Assembly: GCA_018065765.1 (NCBI GenBank)
Contig: JAGHSR010000001.1
Coordinates: 1-19,765, forward strand
Length of the DNA stretch: 19,765 bases
Direction: 5' to 3'
Origin: Candidatus Colicola coprequi
GTDB lineage: Bacteria; Bacteroidota; Bacteroidia; Bacteroidales; Paludibacteraceae
In this document: positions 14,835 through 19,765 of the stretch, piece after piece
Position numbering within the stretch: the stretch's first letter is position 1
Layout of the letters: each line of letters begins with the position of its first letter
Position numbers and translations under genes: made by a program
Notes under the pieces: generated by a model
Databases searched by the model: none
Told to the model about the DNA's origin: nothing
The model's input: only the letters and a program-made list of their open reading frames with translations

Positions 14835-14842
14835 CAAAGGTA
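14835..14842 (-). promoter_or_regulatory. Promoter -7 element of the THUMP methyltransferase gene
   Basis: TAccTTTG on the minus strand, separated from the ATG by only four bases. A TTG is missing at the expected -33 place, where the sequence reads CTTTC. The transcript would start at or next to the start codon. Confidence 0.55.
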
Positions 14843-14882
14843 CACTTTTTTGTCCACATGTGAAAGTTTTTGACAAAAAGAT

Positions 14883-14913
14883 TTGTGATTTTATGATAAA
14901 AGCAGTACCTTTG
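14883..14913 (+). promoter_or_regulatory. Promoter of the nucleoside-recognition protein gene
   Basis: TTG at 14883-14885, a 20-base spacer and TAccTTTG at 14906-14913. Only four bases separate it from the ATG at 14918, so a leaderless transcript is predicted. It supports 14918, and not the in-frame TTG at 14935, as the original start. Confidence 0.65.
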
Positions 14914-14917
14914 TAGC

Positions 14918-16149
14918 ATGATTTTAAATTATATTTGGATAGGGCTAATTTGTTGGCAGTCTTGATGGGACTGGTGCAATGTGTATTCTTTGGACAAACC
15001 GATATTTTCTCGGCCATTCTGAATAGCACGTTCAGTAGCGCCAAGACGGGTTTTGAAATCAGTTTGGGGCTGACGGGCGTTCTTTCCCTATGGATGGGAA
15101 TTATGAAAATAGGGGAACAAGGGGGTGTTGTTCATTCCCTGTCACGCGGTGTAGCACCATTCTTTAGCCGTATCTTCCCCGAAGTGCCTAAGGGTCATCC
15201 GGTGTATGGCAGTATGTTTATGAATTTTGCTGCCAATATGCTCGGTCTGGACAATGCGGCAACTCCTGTGGGATTGAAGGCGATGGGGGAACTGCAGGAA
15301 CTCAACAAGGACAAACAGCAGGCTAGCAATGCCATGATTATGTTCGTTACGTTAGGAGCCAGTGGACTGACCCTAATTCCTACCACCATCATGGCATATC
15401 GGGCACAGATGGGAGCAGCCAACCCTGCGGATATTTTTTTGCCACTACTCATATCGACCTACTGCTCCACATTGGTGGGCTTTTTGGCAGTGTGCATAAT
15501 TCAGAAAATTAAGATTTGGAACCGTGTAATCTTGCTCACTTTGGGTGCTATTACCGCAATTGTAGGAGGATTGCTCTTGATGGCAAGCCACCTCAACGAG
15601 CAGCAGTTGAGTTCGTTCTCTGCCATCGTTGCCAGTGTGTTGCTACTGGGCGTTATCAGTTGGTTCATCATTCAGGCTTTCATCCATCGGGTTAATGTGT
15701 ACAACGCTTTTATTGATGGAGCCAAAGAGGGATTTAAGGTTGCAGTAGGCATTATCCCCTATTTGATAGCCATCTTGGTGGCTGTAGGCATGTTCCGTGC
15801 CAGTGGTGCTATGGGTCTGTTGGAAGCAGGATTGGGCAAGTGCTTTGCAGCCTGCGGTCTTAATCCGGACATGGCACTCGCTGTGCCGACCGCGGTAATG
15901 AAACCGCTCAGTGGTAGTGGTGCTAGAGGACTGATGATTGAAGCGATGACCACGTACGGAGCCGACTCACTGGTAGGTCGTCTATGTTGCATGTTGCAAG
16001 GATGCGCCGACACAACATTCTATGTGATAGCTGTCTATTTCGGCAGTGTTGGTATCAAGAACACCCGCCATGCTGTGGCATGTTGTCTATTGGCTGACTT
16101 GGCGGGAGTGATAGCCGCATTTACGATGGCAAGTTTGTTCTTTGGGTAA
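14918..16149 (+). CDS. SpmA/SpmB-type nucleoside-recognition membrane protein, frameshifted near its start
   Basis: Inner-membrane protein of about 410 residues with two Gate (nucleoside-recognition) domains, equivalent to fused SpmA and SpmB of spore formers; its role in non-sporulating Bacteroidales is unknown. Typical stretches are STFSSAKTGFEISLGLTG, MNFAANMLGLDNAATPVGL, KPLSGSGARG and QGCADTTFYV. The start is broken. ATG at 14918 encodes the family N-terminus MILNYIWIGLI, but that frame stops at 14963-14965; the remainder lies in the frame entered at about 14948-14952. Adding one T to the AATTT run there restores MILNYIWIGLILLAVLMG. Without a correction, the only start in the main frame is a TTG at 14935, which would drop this conserved N-terminus. 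ybeY follows after 13 bases. Confidence 0.85.
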
Positions 16150-16162
16150 TGGAGTAAAGAAA

Positions 16163-16573
16163 ATGATACATTATCTATGTGAAAATATCGTGATGCCGGA
16201 TTTGGACCAAACTCGGGTGCAGAATTGGATTCGGCAGGTGGCAGCAGAGTACGGTTTTGCTATAGGCGATATTACCTATATTTTCTGCAACGATGAACGA
16301 ATACTGGAGGTCAATCGACAATTTTTAGGGCACGACTACTACACCGACATCATCACATTTGACTACTCTACTCCATCGCGCATTGCCGGCGATATATACA
16401 TCTCACTGGACACGGTTGGCAGTAATGCCGAACAACTGGGTATAGCTTTTGAGGAGGAACTGAAACGCATTCTCATTCACGGCGTGTTGCACCTGACCGG
16501 TCAGGAAGACAAGACCGAAGAGGCACACCAAGAAATGACACGCAAAGAGAACCTCGCCTTGGGCGAGTATTAA
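16163..16573 (+). CDS. ybeY: Endoribonuclease YbeY
   Basis: Single-strand-specific metallo-endoribonuclease involved in 16S rRNA 3'-end maturation and ribosome quality control. The ATG at 16163 is preferred over a TTG at 16142, which overlaps the previous gene; a GGAG lies upstream at 16151-16154. The 136 residues contain LGHDYYTDIITFDY and the metal motif HGVLHLTGQED. His106 and His110 are the first two ligands, but the place of the third His in E. coli holds Asp116; as far as I recall Asp is usual there in Bacteroidota. It probably shares a transcript with the upstream membrane protein gene. Confidence 0.92.
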   Translation: MIHYLCENIVMPDLDQTRVQNWIRQVAAEYGFAIGDITYIFCNDERILEVNRQFLGHDYYTDIITFDYSTPSRIAGDIYISLDTVGSNAEQLGIAFEEELKRILIHGVLHLTGQEDKTEEAHQEMTRKENLALGEY

Positions 16574-16576
16574 ACG

Positions 16577-16594
16577 AGGGATTGATTGATCCCT
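16577..16594. repeat. Short inverted repeat after ybeY
   Basis: AGGGAT (16577-16582) and ATCCCT (16589-16594) flank a 6-base loop, three bases after the ybeY stop. With no T-run it is at best a weak terminator. It lies in the 54-base gap before the DUF975 gene, which shows no TAnnTTTG promoter. Confidence 0.3.
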
Positions 16595-16627
16595 ACTATA
16601 GTCAATAATTTTATAATCACCAAAACA

Positions 16628-17278
16628 ATGAAAACACGTTCTGAGTATCGAGCACAAGCTCGCGAAATCTTAAATGGTCAATGGAAAGATGCTGCCATGA
16701 TTGGTGCCATCTTTTTGGTATTCACCTTGTTTATTGAAATTCCTTCTTTCTGTTTGTTACATGCGGGCTCAACTGCTCAAAACGCTTCCAGCGTCTTCAC
16801 AATGCTATATTCGTTCTTGATTTTAGTACCGCTAGAGTTTGCTATGCTCTGTGCGTTTCTCAATTTCACTCGTGGTGAGATCACTTCAGATGGACTCTGC
16901 CAAGATACACTAAACCATTTCAAAGCACACTGGTCACGTGTCGTTCCCACGTACCTGTTAGAGGGCGTAATTATTTTAGGTCTGTCTATCGTTACCTTAG
17001 GTATTGCCGGCATCATATTTGCGTACGCATACAGTATGGTTCCTTATTTACTGAAAGACTATCCGGAACTCAGCCCGATAAAGGTACTTCGAGCAAGTCG
17101 TGAGATGATGAAAGGGCACAAGTGGGAGTTTTTCCTACTCCAGTTGAGTTTCATAGGTTGGATCATACTCTCCATTTTGACCGCATGCATTGGTCTCATC
17201 TTCCTCGAACCATACATAGCCACAACCAACGCCTATTATTACGAGGACCTAAAAGCCGAGACTATTATAGAGAATTAA
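16628..17278 (+). CDS. DUF975 family membrane protein
   Basis: Polytopic membrane protein of 216 residues and unknown function. The ATG at 16628 gives MKTRSEYRAQAREILNGQW, the characteristic amphipathic start of DUF975 proteins (a helix with ARxxLxGxW). Hydrophobic segments lie at about 24-48, 59-83, 107-135 and 160-190. It contains LKASREMMKGHK-like sequence (VLRASREMMKGHKWEFF), also typical. It may be read with ybeY and the gene before it (54-base gap, no promoter seen). It converges on the GH9 gene. Family assignment is fairly sure; function cannot be inferred. Confidence 0.8.
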   Translation: MKTRSEYRAQAREILNGQWKDAAMIGAIFLVFTLFIEIPSFCLLHAGSTAQNASSVFTMLYSFLILVPLEFAMLCAFLNFTRGEITSDGLCQDTLNHFKAHWSRVVPTYLLEGVIILGLSIVTLGIAGIIFAYAYSMVPYLLKDYPELSPIKVLRASREMMKGHKWEFFLLQLSFIGWIILSILTACIGLIFLEPYIATTNAYYYEDLKAETIIEN

Positions 17279-17283
17279 GCCCT

Positions 17284-17318
17284 AGAGACCGGACTCTGCC
17301 AACTGAAGGTTGGTCTCT
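17284..17318. terminator. Hairpin region between convergent DUF975 and GH9 genes
   Basis: AGAGACC (17284-17290) can pair with GGTCTCT (17312-17318), while CCAAC (17299-17303) can pair with GTTGG (17309-17313). The two pairings share 17312-17313, so they compete in part. The symmetric placement between two stop codons suggests a bidirectional terminator, but neither strand has a T-run. Confidence 0.35.
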
Positions 17319-17333
17319 CCTATCAAAGGCGGC

Positions 17334-19061
17334 TTACTTCTTAGCTTCTGTAGCATACGCTGCAAATGGGAAAGTAAGACAAGCTGTTCCGTCCATCGTT
17401 GGTTCGTTGGTGGAATAGTCGTGCAGGCAATCGTGATAAACCATCACGGTAGGTTGCAAACGCAGATAATTCATAGGTTCACCCTTTGCGTTCACACCTT
17501 CCAAACCTTCCAGATTGACACCCTTCAGACTATTGAAGATACCTGTATAAACAGGACCGTCCACCAATCCGCCAGTGGTATTGCCATTGCCAACGATAAT
17601 CTTGTAGGAGTGTGGTTGCATTGGCCAATTGTTGGCACCGGGAAGTTCCACTATCATACAAACACCCCAAGGATTGCATCCCAGCAACCAGTCGCGCAGG
17701 GCACTCTCCATGTAGATATAAGTCTCGTCGCCCGTCAACTGACGATAAAGGATACATTGGGTGAGCATGGCTGTGGTGAGGTTGTTGCTGCACCAGATAG
17801 ACGGAACACCATAGAGGAATCCCTGCTGTACAGGTTCGCCGTTGATAGCTCTCTTATATACGCTATCAATGCCCAAACGCAGGTACTCCGTAAACTGTTT
17901 GCGAAGTTTGCGGTCAGGGCAAGAAGCCAAACGGTAGTGTCCAATGTTCATAAACGGATACCATTGATAATGGCGCGCCGTGTCGGTTCCCATCCAAGGA
18001 GTGGTGGGTTCTTTTGCTCCCCACTCAGCTGCCTCCTTGATGAAATTGCCACGCCCCGTCTTGCGATAGAGTTCGTAGGCGCCCAACTCCATATCATCAA
18101 CCCAGTTCATTTCCTCGTATACATACGGAGAAACAACCGAAGCGGTTTGACTGAAGCCGGGTTTCTCGCAACCCAACTGATAGGCATCCAAGGCTTTCTT
18201 GCCAATACGCTCTGCCAACTCGGGATAGTACTTTTTCAAGATGCGGCTACCCAAAGCAAAGCAGGAAGCATATTTACCCACGATGGAAGAGGTACCGGTA
18301 GAGATATTCATAAAGTGCCCACGTTGTTGTGGCTCACCCGTTACGAAATAAACAGGGCGGCCATTGTTAACACCCCAACCATAGTCTGCGATATCATTTT
18401 TAGGGAAGTGCATACCGCGATGGTCACGGTCGTCAGCCAACTGGTTGTAGAACTCATGAGGAGCGGGGTTCATACGATCCAACCAATCCAATCCCCAGCG
18501 AATCTCGTCCACGATATCAGGAATACCATTGGCTCCCTTTTCGCCATTCGTACTCCATTCATCACCAAACTGCTCGGGATAGCGTTCAAAAGCGAACATC
18601 ATCTGATAGATGGCATTGGCGGTAGTGGTGGCATATTGCAGGCAATCGCTGGCATCGTGCCAACCGCCACGAACATCGAGATATTGGCCGTTCTTGGTGC
18701 TATCCGGATGATAAATGATATATCCGTCGTGTACATGACAGCTGTCGCCCAAAAAAGCATTCCAGCCGCAACGCTGCTGACGCATGTACTCCAATGGGAA
18801 ATCTGCCAGGCCGTCAAAGACGTGACTGGAAATAAGGAACGAATCAGATGTCACACCATCAATGGTCAAGGTATGCCAACCTTCGTCTTTCATATCTGAA
18901 AAATCGTATCTCTCATAGGTCCAGTTGGCACTATCGCCACGCATGATGACAGCTACTTTCTTGGCATCCGGCAGATAACCTATCTGAGATACACGAATAA
19001 TGGTTTCTGCCTGCAGACACATGGCGGCAGAAAGGCAAAGTAAAAGAAATGTTTTTTTCAT
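17334..19061 (-). CDS. Secreted glycoside hydrolase family 9 (endoglucanase/cellulase)
   Basis: Exported beta-1,4-glucanase-type enzyme of 575 residues. A signal peptide (1-18, MKKTFLLLCLSAAMCLQA) precedes a short CelD-type Ig-like module (about 21-98, from RVSQIGYLPDAKKVAVI to EYMRQQRCG) and the (alpha/alpha)6 catalytic domain. GGWHDASD (132-139) gives the catalytic-base aspartates Asp136 and Asp139, and YSTNEPTMDG near the C-terminus gives the proton donor Glu553. The PHSY stretch replaces the PHHR-type motif of many GH9 enzymes. The Ig-like module seems about 30 residues shorter than usual. There is no dockerin, carbohydrate-binding module, sorting domain or SusC/SusD neighbour. Substrate (cellulose, mixed-linkage glucan or xyloglucan) cannot be decided from sequence. 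Confidence 0.9.
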   Translation of the reverse strand: MKKTFLLLCLSAAMCLQAETIIRVSQIGYLPDAKKVAVIMRGDSANWTYERYDFSDMKDEGWHTLTIDGVTSDSFLISSHVFDGLADFPLEYMRQQRCGWNAFLGDSCHVHDGYIIYHPDSTKNGQYLDVRGGWHDASDCLQYATTTANAIYQMMFAFERYPEQFGDEWSTNGEKGANGIPDIVDEIRWGLDWLDRMNPAPHEFYNQLADDRDHRGMHFPKNDIADYGWGVNNGRPVYFVTGEPQQRGHFMNISTGTSSIVGKYASCFALGSRILKKYYPELAERIGKKALDAYQLGCEKPGFSQTASVVSPYVYEEMNWVDDMELGAYELYRKTGRGNFIKEAAEWGAKEPTTPWMGTDTARHYQWYPFMNIGHYRLASCPDRKLRKQFTEYLRLGIDSVYKRAINGEPVQQGFLYGVPSIWCSNNLTTAMLTQCILYRQLTGDETYIYMESALRDWLLGCNPWGVCMIVELPGANNWPMQPHSYKIIVGNGNTTGGLVDGPVYTGIFNSLKGVNLEGLEGVNAKGEPMNYLRLQPTVMVYHDCLHDYSTNEPTMDGTACLTFPFAAYATEAKK

Positions 19062-19081
19062 GTGCGTTATTATACAATATA

Positions 19082-19089
19082 CAAAAATA
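19082..19089 (-). promoter_or_regulatory. Promoter -7 element of the GH9 gene, overlapping the frdB terminator
   Basis: On the minus strand TAttTTTG is formed by the end of the frdB terminator stem plus its T-run. Distance to the ATG at 19061 is about 20 bases. No TTG stands at the normal -33 distance, so this is weaker than the other promoters. Confidence 0.4.
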
Positions 19090-19114
19090 GCATAGAGGAA
19101 TCCCCTATGCTATT
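19083..19114 (-). terminator. Terminator of frdB
   Basis: On the minus strand AATAGCATAG (19105-19114) pairs with CTATGCTATT (19086-19095); after one mismatch two more G-C pairs close a 3-base loop. A run of five T follows (19083-19087). It begins 12 bases after the frdB stop. Confidence 0.85.
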
Positions 19115-19126
19115 CTGTAGTGAAAA

Positions 19127-19765
19127 TTAGTCCTTAAACTTAGCGCAAAGGAACTCACGATTGAGTCGAGCGATGTTAGCCAGACTGACACTCTTAGGAC
19201 ATTCAGCAGCGCAAGCACCTGTGTTGGTGCAGTTACCAAATCCGAGTTCATCCATCTTAGCCAGCATGTTCTTAGCACGTGTAGCAGCCTCAACCTTACC
19301 TTGTGGGAGCAGAGCAAGTTGGCTAACCTTAGCAGCTACGAACAACATAGCCGAACCATTCTTGCAGGCAGCAGCACAAGCGCCACAACCGATACAAGAA
19401 GCAGCATCCATAGCCTCGTCAGCAACGGGCTTAGGAATAGCGATAGCGTTGGCATCGGGTACACCACCGGTATTAACGGATACGAAACCACCGGCTTGCA
19501 TGATTTTATCATATGCCTGACGATCCACCATGAGGTCTTTGATTACAGGGAAAGCACGGCTACGCCACGGTTCAACGGTGATAGTTTCGCCATCGTGGAA
19601 ATGGCGCATATGCAGTTGGCAGGTAGTGATAGCGCTGTCTGGTCCGTGTGGGTGACCGTTGACATACATAGAGCACATACCGCAAATACCCTCACGGCAG
19701 TCGTGATCAAAAGCGATAGGATCTTTCTTCTCGGCAATGAGTTGCTCATTGAGGATATCAATCAT
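19127..19765 (-). CDS. frdB: Fumarate reductase/succinate dehydrogenase iron-sulfur subunit (5' end outside window)
   Basis: Electron-transfer subunit of quinol:fumarate reductase or succinate dehydrogenase, at the inner face of the cytoplasmic membrane. The visible 212 residues run to the stop at 19127; family members have about 40 more at the N-terminus, so the Met at the window edge is internal. The [2Fe-2S] ligands are in DHDCREGICGMCS plus a later Cys (TTCQLH). CIGCGACAAACKNG carries the [4Fe-4S] ligands, and CTNTGACAAECPKS supplies [3Fe-4S] ligands together with the last Cys of the preceding set. The sequence is very like Bacteroides FrdB/SdhB, whose complex reduces fumarate to succinate anaerobically. 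It fits the succinate-to-propionate operon elsewhere in the window. Confidence 0.93.
   Translation of the reverse strand: MIDILNEQLIAEKKDPIAFDHDCREGICGMCSMYVNGHPHGPDSAITTCQLHMRHFHDGETITVEPWRSRAFPVIKDLMVDRQAYDKIMQAGGFVSVNTGGVPDANAIAIPKPVADEAMDAASCIGCGACAAACKNGSAMLFVAAKVSQLALLPQGKVEAATRAKNMLAKMDELGFGNCTNTGACAAECPKSVSLANIARLNREFLCAKFKD

Noticed and set aside
17310..18899. Long open frame (529 codons) on the strand opposite the GH9 gene
   Set aside because: It shows no recognisable domain, signal or promoter, while the GH9 frame has a signal peptide and catalytic motifs. Codon bias of the real gene explains the open antisense frame.
1..19765. Mobile elements, CRISPR arrays, tRNA genes or a phage-defence cluster
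   Set aside because: Nothing with transposase, integrase, nuclease or toxin features, no regularly spaced repeats and no tRNA-like cloverleaf was found in the gaps.

Overview
The window looks like a chromosomal piece of a Bacteroidota genome, most likely a gut or rumen member of the Bacteroidales. Three things point there. Upstream regions repeatedly carry the Bacteroidota -7 element TAnnTTTG with a TTG about 20 bp upstream. The proteins resemble Bacteroidales forms of MlaE, tryptophanase and the fumarate reductase iron-sulfur subunit. The order epimerase - carboxyltransferase - small membrane subunit - biotin carrier - sodium-pump subunit is typical of Bacteroidales propionate formers. I see no insertion sequence, phage gene, tRNA, rRNA or CRISPR array.

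Layout. 1-154: gene-poor edge with a C-rich end. 155-895 (-): mlaE lipid-transport permease. 896-1395: intergenic, holding the mlaE promoter, a separate plus-strand promoter followed by a 28-codon relic and a hairpin, and the dnaK leader. 1396-3342 (+): dnaK, ending in a terminator that contains the -33 element of the next gene. 3453-6047 (+): secreted BspA-like leucine-rich-repeat protein, then prmA. 6091-7467 (-): tnaA. 7604-8415 (+): ispE, broken by a one-base frameshift and overlapping the convergent histidine kinase gene (8305-9435, -). 9616-13549 (+): methylmalonyl-CoA epimerase and the four-subunit sodium-pumping methylmalonyl-CoA decarboxylase, closed by a strong terminator. 13643-14830 (-): THUMP-domain RNA methyltransferase. 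14918-16573 (+): SpmA/SpmB-type nucleoside-recognition membrane protein (N-terminus frameshifted) and ybeY. 16628-17278 (+): DUF975 membrane protein. 17334-19061 (-): secreted GH9 cellulase. 19127 to the right edge (-): frdB/sdhB, 5' end outside the window.

How the genes work together. The clearest pathway is succinate to propionate: FrdB belongs to the fumarate reductase that makes succinate, and the 9616-13549 operon takes methylmalonyl-CoA to propionyl-CoA while pumping sodium. GH9 would supply glucan-derived sugar, and TnaA degrades tryptophan to indole, pyruvate and ammonia. The rest is housekeeping (chaperone, ribosome and rRNA modification, isoprenoid synthesis, envelope lipid transport).

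I found no convincing new multi-gene system. The points most worth a second look are the two one-base frameshifts in short homopolymers (ispE and the SpmA/B gene), the ispE/kinase coding overlap, the interlocked divergent promoters at 9460-9507, the small transcription unit at about 1019-1231, and unusual residues in the DnaK phosphate-binding loop.
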